Assembly: GCA_035606355.1 (NCBI GenBank)
Contig: DATNFO010000059.1
Span: 1-64,000 of the forward strand
Direction: 5' to 3'
Origin: Sulfopaludibacter sp035606355
Lineage (GTDB): Bacteria > Acidobacteriota > Terriglobia > Bryobacterales > Bryobacteraceae
DNA: 64,000 nt
The notes under the pieces: model-generated
Database searches by the model: none
What the model saw: the letters and a program-made list of their open reading frames with translations, nothing else
What the model was told of the DNA's origin: nothing
Translations under genes and position numbers: made by a program
Shown here: positions 1 through 8,636 of the stretch, one piece after another
How the letters are laid out: each line of letters opens with the position of its first letter
Numbering within the stretch: position 1 is the first letter of the stretch

Positions 1-2
1 AA

Positions 3-122
3 GGGAAACCCACAACTCCGCAAGCAGCCAAACGCCGTGCTCAGAAAATCGCCCGGGAACTGCGAATTCTCGGTTACACCGTCAATATCAAACCCGCTAC
101 GGACGCAGCACTCCCATTGTGA
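3..122 (+). pseudogene. C-terminal tail of a possible transposase, cut by the window edge
   Basis: An open frame runs in from the left edge and stops at TGA 120-122, giving about 39 residues. The tail is basic and predicted helical (RRAQKIARELRILGYTV), followed by a short loose end, which resembles the last helix and strand of IS110-like transposases. Only the tail is visible, so neither the family nor intactness can be judged. Just downstream (131-184) is a sequence repeated near 23.6 kb, which could be an element end. The call is tentative. Confidence 0.35.
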
Positions 123-130
123 CTTTCAAC

Positions 131-184
131 GGAGCGGTAAAAGGTACCGGGGACACGAGTGCGTTTGAACGCGGCAAAAAGCAA
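131..184. repeat. 54-bp dispersed repeat, copy 1
   Basis: This segment begins GGAGCGGTAAAAGGTACCGG and matches 23617-23670 with about seven differences by eye. It starts nine bases after the stop of the transposase-like tail, so it may be the outer end or footprint of a mobile element. The core GGAGCGGTAAAAGGTG occurs a third time at 23540-23555. Confidence 0.6.
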
Positions 185-200
185 TTCGAGTTCGCCCCCC

Positions 201-1403
201 CTATTCCCCAGGGGTCCACTTAACCCCGAGCACCGTGATGTCGTCCGACTGCGCCGCCCCCGCTACGAACGTTTCCACCGACCCCAGTATCTGCTCGACG
301 GTGGTTTGCGGAGCTTGGCCGGCCAGTTCTTTCAGCGCCGTTCTCAGCCGCTTTTCTCCAAAGAATTTCTGCGCTTCATTCTGCGCTTCGGTGACTCCGT
401 CTGTATACAGCAGGATCAGGTCGTTCGCATTGAGTTGCAGACGACCGGTTTCGTAGGGCGTTCCGTAGCCGTCCGGCAGCAGCCCGATCACCATCCCCGC
501 GGGCTCGGCGATTTCTTCGATTTCGCCCGCCGCGGAAACCCGGTACGGTGGGTTGTGGCCTCCCAGCGCATATTCCAGCAGGCCCGTGTCCGTATGCAGA
601 ATGGCGTAGAACGCCGTGACGTAAACTCCACCCTCGCGCTGCCCGCGCAGCACTTGATTCTCATATTGCAGACACTTGCCGGGCTCGATGCCCTGCAGCG
701 CCGTCGCTCGCAATAGCGTGCGGCTGACCGCCATGAACAGCGCCGCGGGAATTCCCTTTCCGGACACATCTCCGATTGCGAAGCCGAGGCGCTTTTCATC
801 GATCAGAAAAAAATCGTAGAAGTCTCCACCCACGCGACGCGCGGGCTGCATGGCGGCGAAAATTCCGAAATCCTTGCGACCCGGCTCGAACTCCCTCGGC
901 AGCATGGAGGCCTGAATCTGCGCCGCAATATCGAGCTCCTGTTCGAGCGCCGTGAGGCGTTCGCGGGCTTCGATGCCTTCGCGAGTGGCATTGAGCGCCT
1001 GCCCGGTGCGCCGCAGCGTGCTCTCGAAGTCCGCGAAATCGATCGGCTTGGTGAGAAAGTCGAACGCTCCCAGATTCATGGCGGAGCGGATGTTCTGCAT
1101 GTCCCCGTAAGCGGAGAGAATTACCGTTTTCACCACCCGCCCGTCCAGGCGGTTGAGCTGGTTCAGCAGCGCCAGCCCATCCATTTCCGGCATGTTGATG
1201 TCGGTCACCACGACGTCGAGTGACGGATCGCCGGAGATTTTCTCGAGCGCTTCCCGGCCGTTGCGCGCGAAATCGAAATCGAATTCGGCGGCGCGCCGCT
1301 TGAAGCGCTGCCGGACCAGCGTTTCTACATCCGGCTCGTCGTCGACAATCAGGACTCGCGGTTTTCCATTGCCACTCGCGCCACCGCCGTTCAGCGGCGT
1401 CAT
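201..1403 (-). CDS. Response regulator with SpoIIE/PP2C phosphatase output
   Basis: 400 residues. A receiver domain (about 15-135) carries the acidic pair D21/D22, phosphoacceptor D68 in TDINMPEMDG and the lysine in FLTKPID. A short coiled linker (about 140-170) leads to a SpoIIE-type PPM phosphatase (about 180-395) with the metal-site motifs VGGDFYD, IGDVSGKG, YTDGVTE and a terminal SDDITVL. Proteins of this RsbU/RssB-like layout normally dephosphorylate an anti-anti-sigma (STAS) protein when their receiver is phosphorylated, so the inferred role is control of an alternative sigma factor or a similar partner switch. No STAS or anti-sigma gene is in the window. Its ATG overlaps the stop of the upstream hybrid kinase (ATGA, 1400-1403), so that kinase is the obvious candidate phosphodonor. 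Confidence 0.92.
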   Translation of the reverse strand: MTPLNGGGASGNGKPRVLIVDDEPDVETLVRQRFKRRAAEFDFDFARNGREALEKISGDPSLDVVVTDINMPEMDGLALLNQLNRLDGRVVKTVILSAYGDMQNIRSAMNLGAFDFLTKPIDFADFESTLRRTGQALNATREGIEARERLTALEQELDIAAQIQASMLPREFEPGRKDFGIFAAMQPARRVGGDFYDFFLIDEKRLGFAIGDVSGKGIPAALFMAVSRTLLRATALQGIEPGKCLQYENQVLRGQREGGVYVTAFYAILHTDTGLLEYALGGHNPPYRVSAAGEIEEIAEPAGMVIGLLPDGYGTPYETGRLQLNANDLILLYTDGVTEAQNEAQKFFGEKRLRTALKELAGQAPQTTVEQILGSVETFVAGAAQSDDITVLGVKWTPGE

Positions 1404-3094
1404 GGTCGCTCCTTCGGTTCGCGCGGCAGCACAATGGTGAACTCGGTGTACTCGCCGTCCTGCGAATCCACGCGCATTTCGCCCTGATGCTCTGCCACTA
1501 CGATTTCGTGGCTGATGGAAAGGCCGAGTCCGGTGCCCTCGCCGGCTGGTTTGGTTGTGAAGAACGGGTCGAAAATACGGTCGCGCATGTCCTTGGGAAT
1601 ACCCGTGCCGTTGTCGCGGATGCTCACTTCCACGCGGTCGGGCGACGCCTTGGTCGTGACCTTCAGGGTTGGGTGATAATCGGGAATCCGGCGTGCGGCT
1701 TTCTGCTTGAGAGCGTAAAATCCGTTGCTGGCGACGTTCAGGAAGACGCGGCTCAGGTCTTGCGGGACCGCGTTGATCATCCCGACCCCGGGATCGTAGT
1801 CGCTTTCGATCGCGGCCTGGAACTCGTGGTCTTGCGCGCGGATGCCATGGAAGGCGAGATTCACGAATTCGCGCACCAGGGCGTTGACATCGGTCGGGCA
1901 GCGCTCGCCCTTTTGGCCGCGAGAGTGGGCCAGCATGGATGAAATGATGTGGTCAGCGCGGCCGCCGTGTTCGCGAATCTTGGTGAGGTTCAATTCGAGA
2001 TCCGCCGCGATGTCGAGGAGGTCCTTGGACTCGCTTTCACCCACCTTCGCCGATACCGCTTCCACGCGCTGGCACAGTTCCTTCACCAGGGTGCACCCGA
2101 GCTCGGCGAAGTTCATCACGAAGTTCAGCGGATTCTTGATTTCGTGCGCGATCCCGGCGGTGAGGGCGCCTAGCGACGCCAGTTTTTCCTGCACCGTGAG
2201 CTCATTGCGCAGCCGCCTTTTTTCAAGCGTGGCCCCGATGCGCGCGCGCAGCAGTACCGGGTCGAAGGGCTTGAACATGTAGTCTTCAGCGCCCATGTTA
2301 ACGGCGCGTACGGCGCTACCGATTTCGTCCAGCGCGGAGATGACGATCACCGGCACATTGCGCATGCGGCGGTCCTTCTTCATCCGCGCCAGCACTTCGA
2401 AGCCGTCCATCACCGGCATCATGATGTCCAGGAGGATGAGATCGAAATCTTCGCTCGCAATGCGGTCCAGCGCTTCACTTCCGTGGCGGGCCTGTTCCAC
2501 CGTATAGCCTTGGCGCTGCAGGCGGCGGGAGAGCATGTTCCGGTTTGTGCCGTTGTCGTCCACCACAAGAAGGCGCCCCTTGCCGGGTTCGGCGATTTTC
2601 GGAACTGGCGGTTGCGCGGCGTCCGATTCGGTCGTCTGCGGCGCCGGCGGGCGTGGCGAAGGGTCGGGGGCGCCGCATTGCAGCATGATGAGCATGTCGG
2701 CGGCGGCATCGCCGATGCGGTCCAGATCGTCCGTCCACTCGGCGGGCGCAGGGTGCAGGTGATGCGTCTTGAGGCTTTCGATGCAGTTGCGGATCCGCTC
2801 CAGCCGCGGCTGTGCTTTGTTACACAGGTCGTCGATTTCAGGCCGGGTGATGGCGTCGCGATTAGACAGAGCCGTGTTGACGCTCTCCAGCGCGGCGCGC
2901 GCGGCGGAGTGAATATGCCGCAAAGCTTCCAGCGCGGCGCTGTGATGGTGCTCGGCCGCGTCTTCCATCAACATCTCCGAATAGCCGAGAATGTGATTCA
3001 CCGGCGTGCGGAGGTTGTGCCGGAACTCCGCGAGATCGGCATTTCGCAATTCGCCGGACGGTGCTTGGCCGCTAATGAAAATTGGTGAACTCAC
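1400..3094 (-). CDS. Hybrid sensor kinase: degenerate HisKA, receiver, HisKA, HATPase
   Basis: 564 residues, no transmembrane segment seen, so probably cytosolic. The N-terminus has an H-box-like sequence, FRHNLRTPVNHILGYSEML, with H26 but asparagine where the catalytic-base acid normally stands. A proline-rich linker (about 142-170) leads to a receiver (173-290, phosphoacceptor D223, K275), then a full kinase core with H317 in AGIAHEIKNPLNF, an N-box region, the G1 box DNGTGIP and the G2 box GEGTGLGLSI. The kinase presumably receives signals through the receiver and the N-terminal helical domain rather than a periplasmic sensor. It is translationally coupled to the SpoIIE-type regulator downstream and divergent from the 3191 regulator across a 96-bp spacer. 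The input signal is not evident. Confidence 0.9.
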   Translation of the reverse strand: MSSPIFISGQAPSGELRNADLAEFRHNLRTPVNHILGYSEMLMEDAAEHHHSAALEALRHIHSAARAALESVNTALSNRDAITRPEIDDLCNKAQPRLERIRNCIESLKTHHLHPAPAEWTDDLDRIGDAAADMLIMLQCGAPDPSPRPPAPQTTESDAAQPPVPKIAEPGKGRLLVVDDNGTNRNMLSRRLQRQGYTVEQARHGSEALDRIASEDFDLILLDIMMPVMDGFEVLARMKKDRRMRNVPVIVISALDEIGSAVRAVNMGAEDYMFKPFDPVLLRARIGATLEKRRLRNELTVQEKLASLGALTAGIAHEIKNPLNFVMNFAELGCTLVKELCQRVEAVSAKVGESESKDLLDIAADLELNLTKIREHGGRADHIISSMLAHSRGQKGERCPTDVNALVREFVNLAFHGIRAQDHEFQAAIESDYDPGVGMINAVPQDLSRVFLNVASNGFYALKQKAARRIPDYHPTLKVTTKASPDRVEVSIRDNGTGIPKDMRDRIFDPFFTTKPAGEGTGLGLSISHEIVVAEHQGEMRVDSQDGEYTEFTIVLPREPKERP

Positions 3095-3190
3095 CGGGTA
3101 CTTTCTTCACCATCCGAAGCGCGAAAGCTAAGACATTGCGCCGTTTAGGCTGGTGGCACAACGATTGCAGCAAATGGAGTGCCAGTAGCC

Positions 3191-3571
3191 ATGCCCAAGA
3201 TCCTCGTGGTTGAAGACAACGAACCAAATCGCGATATGCTGACGCGGCGCCTCGCGCGGAAAGGATTCGAGACGGTAGTGGCCGTGGATGGCCGCCAGGG
3301 CGTGGACATCGCACGCGACGCCCAGCCCGATCTGGTGCTCATGGACATGAGTCTCCCGGTGCTGGACGGTTGGGAGGCAACTCGTAGGATCAAAGCCGCT
3401 CCGGAAACGCGCCACATTCCTGTGATTGCCCTGACGGCGCATGCCATGGCCGGCGATAAAGAGCGCGCGCTGGAGGCGGGATGTGACGATTATGACACTA
3501 AGCCCGTGGAGTTTTCCGGCTTGCTGGAGAAAATAGAGACATTGCTGGCAAACGGTAGCGGCGCGCGCTAG
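3191..3571 (+). CDS. Single-domain CheY/DivK-like response regulator
   Basis: 126 residues consisting of a receiver only: VEDNEPNRDM acidic cluster, phosphoacceptor aspartate in LVLMDMSLPVLDG, conserved threonine in IALTAHAM, lysine in YDTKPVE. There is no output domain, so it acts by protein contact or as a phosphorelay intermediate. ATG 3191 is preferred over an in-frame GTG at 3179 because GGAG at 3176-3179 lies 11 bases upstream of the ATG. The LOV hybrid kinase starts 24 bp downstream on the same strand, so this pair probably works as a photoresponsive relay; that link is inferred from position. Confidence 0.9.
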   Translation: MPKILVVEDNEPNRDMLTRRLARKGFETVVAVDGRQGVDIARDAQPDLVLMDMSLPVLDGWEATRRIKAAPETRHIPVIALTAHAMAGDKERALEAGCDDYDTKPVEFSGLLEKIETLLANGSGAR

Positions 3572-3595
3572 CGCCGGCGTTTCGTCTCCTCAACT

Positions 3596-6400
3596 ATGGC
3601 GGATACCACAGCGGACCTCGTGCCCTTCGAGGCGCTTCTGCAATCGACGAACGAAGGCCTCTACGGCATCGATCGGGAGGGGCGCTGCACGTTTCTCAAC
3701 CGCGCCGGCGCGGCGATGCTGGGCTACACGCGGTATGAGGTGCTTGGCCGGAACATGCACCGGCTGGTGCACCACTCGCGCGAGGACAAATCGCCGTACG
3801 AGGAGACAGACTGCCCCATATTTCGCGCCGTCAGCGCGAGCGCCGAAGTGCGTGTGGAACACGAGGTGTTCTGGCGCAAAAACGGCGCAAGCTTCCCGGT
3901 AGAATACTCGGCATCGCCGATCCTTCAGAACGGCGTACTGCGCGGCGCCGTGGTGACGTTCGTCGATATTACCGGCCGCAAGCAGCAGGAGCGGCGCATG
4001 CGCGTGCAGTACGACGTGAGCCGCGTAATGGCCGAAGTCTCCGGACTGGAGGAAGCGGGGCCGCGAATTCTGCAGGCGATCGGCGGCAATCTCGGATGGG
4101 ATCTGGGAGTGCTCTGGATCGTGAACCGGCGGCGGGCCGTGCTGCGCGCCGATTCCGTGTGGCACAACGGCGGAGTGGAAGCCGCGGATTTCGAGACGGT
4201 CACCAGGGAAATGACGTTGCCGCGCGGCGCGGGGATGCCGGGCCGCGTCTGGCTGGAGGGCAAGCCGGTGTGGGCGGCGAATCTCACCGAGGAGCCGAGC
4301 GTCTCGCCGGTGCGGCTGAAAGCCGTGGGCGCGCTGCAGAGTGTGCTTGCCTTTCCGATTCGCAGCGCGCGGCGCGTCACGGGAGTTGTGGAGTTCTTCG
4401 CGCGCGAAATGAAGCAGCCCGATGAGGAGATGCTGCGGGTGGTTTCCACCCTCGGCAGCCAGATCGGCGAATACATCGAGCGAGCGATGAGCGAAGACGA
4501 GTTGCGCGTGCGCGACCGGGCGCTCGCGTCCAGCACGAACGGGATTCTGATCACCGATGCGCTCCTCCCCGATAATTCCGTGATTTACGTGAATCCGGCG
4601 TTCGAACGGCTGACCGGCTATACCGCGGAAGAAATAATAGGTCGCAATTGCCGCATGCTGCAAGGCGCAGCGACGGACCCCGAAGCGGTGGCCAAACTGC
4701 ACGGCGCCGTCCACCAGCAGCAGGACATCAACGTCGTCATTCTGAACTATAAGAAAGACGGCACGCCGTTCTGGAACGATCTCACGATTGCGCCGGTGCG
4801 CGACGAGAACGGGCGCGTCACGCATTTCGTCGGACTGCAGAACGATGTTACGGACCGCAAACATGCGGAGGAGGAGCTGCTCGCGGCCAAGGAAGGCGCG
4901 GAGGTGGCGAACCGCGCGAAGAGCCAGTTCCTCGCCAACATGAGCCATGAGCTGCGCACGCCGCTCAACGCAATTATCGGCTACAGCGAAATGCTGCAGG
5001 AGCAGGCGGAGGAGTTGGAGGTTCCGGATCTGGCGCCGGATCTGGAGAAGATCCACAACGCCGGCAAGCACTTGCTCTCTCTCATCAACGACATTCTCGA
5101 CCTTTCGAAAATCGAAGCCGGGAAGATGGATCTGTACCTGGAGACCTTCGACGTCGCCAAGACCGTGAAGGATGTGACCGCGACCATTCAGCCGCTGGTG
5201 GACAAGAAAGGAAACACGCTTGAAGTGCATATCTCGGAAGATCTGCCGGATATGCACGCCGACATGACCAAGGTGCGGCAGAGCTTGTTTAACCTGCTTT
5301 CCAACGCGTCGAAGTTCACCGAGAACGGGCGGATCACGCTTGACGTTTCGCGCGAGGACGAAGAGGGCGCGCCCTGGGTGTTGATGCGCGTAACCGACAC
5401 GGGCATCGGCATGACGGAAGAGCAGGTTGCAAAGCTGTTCGAACCGTTCACGCAGGCGGACCGTTCGACAACGCGCAAGTTCGGAGGCACCGGGCTCGGC
5501 CTGGCGATTACGCGGCGGTTCTGCCGGATGATGGGCGGCGATGTGACGGCGGAGAGCGAGTCCGGCAAGGGGTCCACCTTCACCATCCGGTTGCCGGCGA
5601 TCGCGAAAGCGCCGCACGTCGTCGAAGCGCCCCCCGCCCCGGCGCGCCGCGACCCCAGCCGCGCCGGTACCGTGCTGGTGATCGACGACGATCCGGCGGC
5701 GCGCGACCTGATGAAGCGGTTCCTCGAACGCGAGGGCTTTCAGCCCGTCACGGCGGAGAGCGGCGAGGAAGGCTTGGCGGCGGCGCGGCAGCTTAACCCG
5801 GACGTCATCACGCTGGACGTGATGATGCCGAAGATGGACGGCTGGGCCGTGCTGCATGAATTGAAAGCCGACGCGAAGCTGCGGCACATTCCGGTAATCA
5901 TGGTGACGATTGTCGACGACCGGAATCTGGGTTACACGCTCGGCGCCGCGGAGTACATGACCAAGCCCATCGATCGCGAGAATCTGGCGGCGGTCTTGGC
6001 TAAGTACCGGTGCGCGCATCCGCCGTGTCCGGTCCTGCTCGTGGAGGACGACGCTGTCACGCGCGAGATGATGAGCAAAATGCTGGAGCGGGAAGGCTGG
6101 CGAGTCATTCAGGCGTCGAACGGAAAAGAAGGGATGGCGCGAATGGCGGAGGAACTGCCGAACGTCATTCTGCTCGACCTCATGATGCCGGAGATGGACG
6201 GATTCGAGTTCCTCATGGAGAGGCACGCGCATCCGGAGTGGGATCACATTCCGGTGGTAGTGATCACGGCAAAAGAGCTTTCGCCCGAAGACCGGGCACG
6301 GCTGAACGGCAGCGTAGAAAAGATTCTCCTGAAAGGCCTGTTCACCCGGGAAGAGTTGTTGCAGAGAGTCCGAGAACTGGTCCACGCCTGCACCAGGTAG
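3596..6400 (+). CDS. LOV-containing hybrid histidine kinase (PAS-GAF-LOV-HK-REC-REC)
   Basis: 934 residues. Order: PAS (about 10-130), GAF (about 150-290), LOV-type PAS (about 300-415), HisKA with H451 in MSHELRTPLN, HATPase with DTGIGM and GGTGLGLAI, receiver 1 (D741, K in YMTKPID) and receiver 2 (D861). The third domain has the flavin-binding LOV signature GRNCRMLQG with C352 as candidate photo-adduct cysteine, plus NYKKDGTPFWN and HFVGLQNDVT. LOV domains bind FMN and form a cysteinyl-flavin adduct under blue light, so this is predicted to be a blue-light photoreceptor kinase; the GAF and first PAS could add other inputs. No membrane segment is seen. The stop TAG 6398-6400 lies inside the GTAG that opens a REP-like element, yet receiver 2 is complete, so the protein does not look truncated. 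Confidence 0.93.
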   Translation: MADTTADLVPFEALLQSTNEGLYGIDREGRCTFLNRAGAAMLGYTRYEVLGRNMHRLVHHSREDKSPYEETDCPIFRAVSASAEVRVEHEVFWRKNGASFPVEYSASPILQNGVLRGAVVTFVDITGRKQQERRMRVQYDVSRVMAEVSGLEEAGPRILQAIGGNLGWDLGVLWIVNRRRAVLRADSVWHNGGVEAADFETVTREMTLPRGAGMPGRVWLEGKPVWAANLTEEPSVSPVRLKAVGALQSVLAFPIRSARRVTGVVEFFAREMKQPDEEMLRVVSTLGSQIGEYIERAMSEDELRVRDRALASSTNGILITDALLPDNSVIYVNPAFERLTGYTAEEIIGRNCRMLQGAATDPEAVAKLHGAVHQQQDINVVILNYKKDGTPFWNDLTIAPVRDENGRVTHFVGLQNDVTDRKHAEEELLAAKEGAEVANRAKSQFLANMSHELRTPLNAIIGYSEMLQEQAEELEVPDLAPDLEKIHNAGKHLLSLINDILDLSKIEAGKMDLYLETFDVAKTVKDVTATIQPLVDKKGNTLEVHISEDLPDMHADMTKVRQSLFNLLSNASKFTENGRITLDVSREDEEGAPWVLMRVTDTGIGMTEEQVAKLFEPFTQADRSTTRKFGGTGLGLAITRRFCRMMGGDVTAESESGKGSTFTIRLPAIAKAPHVVEAPPAPARRDPSRAGTVLVIDDDPAARDLMKRFLEREGFQPVTAESGEEGLAAARQLNPDVITLDVMMPKMDGWAVLHELKADAKLRHIPVIMVTIVDDRNLGYTLGAAEYMTKPIDRENLAAVLAKYRCAHPPCPVLLVEDDAVTREMMSKMLEREGWRVIQASNGKEGMARMAEELPNVILLDLMMPEMDGFEFLMERHAHPEWDHIPVVVITAKELSPEDRARLNGSVEKILLKGLFTREELLQRVRELVHACTR

Positions 6401-6441
6401 GTACCGGCCTCCCGGCCGGTACCAGGCGCGCAAAGCGCGCC
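6397..6441. repeat. REP-like palindromic element R1
   Basis: GTAG (6397-6400) is followed by the palindrome GTACCGGCC-TCCC-GGCCGGTAC (6401-6422) and a second hairpin GGCGCGC-AAA-GCGCGCC ending at 6441. The first TAG is the stop codon of the LOV kinase. The closing inverted copy present at other loci is missing here. Confidence 0.85.
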
Positions 6442-6558
6442 GTGAAAAACCAAACTAGCAGGTTTTCATTAACAAACTTTAATCAATCAACTGTATTTAC
6501 CTGAGTAACCTTTTCTGTTACAACGGAGCCAGCAGCGGTTGCGAAAGGAGATCGGGCA
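6442..6558 (+). promoter_or_regulatory. AT-rich spacer with a promoter-like sequence before the Sel1 gene
   Basis: This spacer is far richer in A and T than its surroundings. TTAACA (6469-6474) and TGTATT (6492-6497) are 17 bp apart and could be -35 and -10 boxes. A clear Shine-Dalgarno AAAGGAG lies at 6543-6549, before ATG 6559. The promoter call is weak; the ribosome binding site is good. Confidence 0.35.
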
Positions 6559-7374
6559 ATGCGTAATCGCGTCTTCGGGTGTTTGGTCCTAGGGACCGGG
6601 GTACTATTGCTGGCGGGGTCGCCGCTTCTGGCGGATACGGCGGCGGGCATGGCGGCATTTCGCGCGGGGGACTACCAGCGCGCCTTCACTCAATGGTCGG
6701 AAGCAGCGAATCGGGGCGATGCGGAAGCCCAGTACGACCTAGGCGTGCTATACGCCAAGGGGTTAGGCGTGTCGCGCGACATGTCTGAGGCCATGCGCTG
6801 GTACCGCACGGCGGCCGAGAAGGGGAATATGCAAGCTCAGTTCCGCCTCGGGCAGGTGTATGCCAAAGGCTGGGGCGTGCCTCGCGACGAAGCGGACGCG
6901 ATGCGCTGGATGGAGCCTTCGGACGGTTCGACGGATTACCAGGGCATGAGCGGCTGGGTGCAACTGGCGGGGTACGGAGTGCCGCAGGATTATCTCGCGG
7001 CCGCCTATTGGTACAAGCAGGCTGCCGAGCAGGGGAATGCGCAGGCCCAACTGGAACTCGCGTACCTGTACTTCCGCGGCAAAGGTGTGGCCCGCGATGA
7101 AGCCGCTGCGGCCAAGTGGTGCCGCGCGTCGGCGAGTCACGGATACGGTCCGGCCCAAATGCGATTGGGTCAGGCCTATGCCACGGGCAACGGGCTTCCG
7201 CGAGATCCGGGTCAGGCGTATTTCTGGCTGACGCTGGCCGCGAAGAACGGCGAAACGCACGGCGAGAAACTGCGCGCGGAGGTGAAGGCGCAATTGACAC
7301 CGGCGGAAACGGCCAGGCTGGAGCAATCGGCCGACGGCTGGCAGCAGCGCCGCACCGCCATCGCGAAGAAATAA
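6559..7374 (+). CDS. Secreted Sel1-repeat (TPR-like) protein
   Basis: 271 residues. An N-terminal hydrophobic stretch ending near LLADTAAG looks like a cleavable signal peptide. About five Sel1-like repeats follow from residue 30 to 235, recognisable by AQYDLGVLYAKGLGV, AQFRLGQVYAKGWGV, AQLELAYLYFRGKGV and AQMRLGQAYATGNGL. Sel1 repeats are alpha-helical solenoids that scaffold protein-protein contacts, often in the periplasm. One central repeat (about 115-140) is degenerate. There is no enzymatic domain. The gene has its own promoter-like region and lies between a REP element and an MFS gene, so its partner is unknown. Confidence 0.85.
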   Translation: MRNRVFGCLVLGTGVLLLAGSPLLADTAAGMAAFRAGDYQRAFTQWSEAANRGDAEAQYDLGVLYAKGLGVSRDMSEAMRWYRTAAEKGNMQAQFRLGQVYAKGWGVPRDEADAMRWMEPSDGSTDYQGMSGWVQLAGYGVPQDYLAAAYWYKQAAEQGNAQAQLELAYLYFRGKGVARDEAAAAKWCRASASHGYGPAQMRLGQAYATGNGLPRDPGQAYFWLTLAAKNGETHGEKLRAEVKAQLTPAETARLEQSADGWQQRRTAIAKK

Positions 7375-7412
7375 GCCGCCGCAGAACCCGCCGCTGATAC
7401 AATACCGGGCGC

Positions 7413-8621
7413 ATGACTGCTGGGTGGCGGGTTCTCTTCCTTCTGGTAATATCCGGGTTTCTGAATTACTTCGACCGGAGCAATCTCTCGGCCGGGGCAA
7501 CGGACATCCAGAGGGAACTCCACCTCGATAATCTGCAGCTCGGCATGCTGCTGAGCGCGTTTTTCTGGACCTACGCGCTCATGCAGTTGCTCGGCGCGGC
7601 CGGCTGGTTGGTGGACCGGTTCAACGTCTGCTGGATTCTGGCGATCGGGTTCGCCCTCTGGTCATGCGCCACCGCGGCCACCGGCATGGCGCAGTGGTTC
7701 GGGGTCGTCTTCGGACTGCGGCTGCTGCTGGGCATAGGCGAATCCATCGCGTATCCTTCCTACTCGCGAATTCTCGCGAATTATTATCCGGAGCACAGGC
7801 GCGGTTTTGCGAATGCCGCAATCGATGCGGGCACTAAAGTCGGCCCGGCGCTCGGGACCCTTCTGGGCGGTCTGCTGATGGCGCGCTTCGGATGGCGCGC
7901 GTTCTTCATCGCGCTCGGAGCGGGCAGTCTCGTCTGGCTGCTGCCGTGGACGTTGTCGATGCCGCGCGGCAAAGCTGTCGCCGCGTATGACGACGATGCG
8001 GAATTGCCCAGCGTTGCGTCGATTCTGCGTCAGCGATCGGCCATCTTCAGCGCGCTGGGCCTGTTCTGCACCAACTATTATTGGTACTTTCTGCTGACGT
8101 GGCTGCCTTCGTATCTGGAATCGGCTCGCCACTTTTCGAAGAGCAGGATGGCGGTGTTCGGGTCGCTCGCCTATTTCCTGATCGCCGTTTCGGGCGTCAT
8201 TTCGGGATGGGCGTCAGACCGTTTGATCGCGCGCGGGCTGACCCCGACCCGTGTGCGGAAAACGTTCGCCGGCGTCGGGCTGGCGCTCGCCAGCTTGGTG
8301 GCGGGAGTGCCGGCGATCCGCGATAACGATGGCGCGATGATGCTGCTGATGGGCTCCTGCCTGGCGTTCGGCCTGTTCACGAGCAACTTGTTTGCGATGA
8401 CGCAGACGCTGGCGGGTCCGCGCGCCGCGGGGAAGTGGACCGGGCTGCAAAACGGCTTCGGCAATCTGGCGGGAGTCGCGGCGCCCTGGTTCACCGGTTG
8501 GGTGGTGCTCCATACCGGCCAGTACGCGCTGGCATTCGCAACGGCATCGGGAATCGTGCTGCTCGGCGCGGTGTGTTTCGTGTTCGGGATAGGGCCTATC
8601 CGTCAGGTGAAGTTCCGCTGA
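7413..8621 (+). CDS. MFS transporter, ACS (anion:cation symporter) type
   Basis: 402 residues with about 12 predicted membrane helices. The first helix ends in NYFDRSNLSAG, the hallmark of the ACS group (hexuronate, galactonate, phthalate and similar organic acid carriers); an inter-helix motif at GWLVDRFN and the helix-4 region GIGESIAYPSYSRI also fit. It probably imports an organic anion with protons or sodium, but the substrate cannot be read from the sequence and no catabolic gene is adjacent. The ATG at 7413 is preceded by ATACAATA at 7397, a possible -10 box, suggesting a very short leader. It is followed after 15 bp by the MCE gene. Confidence 0.88.
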   Translation: MTAGWRVLFLLVISGFLNYFDRSNLSAGATDIQRELHLDNLQLGMLLSAFFWTYALMQLLGAAGWLVDRFNVCWILAIGFALWSCATAATGMAQWFGVVFGLRLLLGIGESIAYPSYSRILANYYPEHRRGFANAAIDAGTKVGPALGTLLGGLLMARFGWRAFFIALGAGSLVWLLPWTLSMPRGKAVAAYDDDAELPSVASILRQRSAIFSALGLFCTNYYWYFLLTWLPSYLESARHFSKSRMAVFGSLAYFLIAVSGVISGWASDRLIARGLTPTRVRKTFAGVGLALASLVAGVPAIRDNDGAMMLLMGSCLAFGLFTSNLFAMTQTLAGPRAAGKWTGLQNGFGNLAGVAAPWFTGWVVLHTGQYALAFATASGIVLLGAVCFVFGIGPIRQVKFR

Positions 8622-8636
8622 GTTACACTCGGAGCA

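Noticed and set aside
3590..6433. A 947-codon open frame on the minus strand opposite the LOV kinase
   Set aside because: It mirrors the real gene codon for codon, is rich in His/Arg/Val-type residues with no domain, and arises from high GC at third positions.
6397..6441. Intrinsic terminator of the kinase gene
   Set aside because: There is a strong stem but no T-tract, and the same sequence recurs in other orientations at many loci. It may still influence transcription ends, but it is better described as a REP element.
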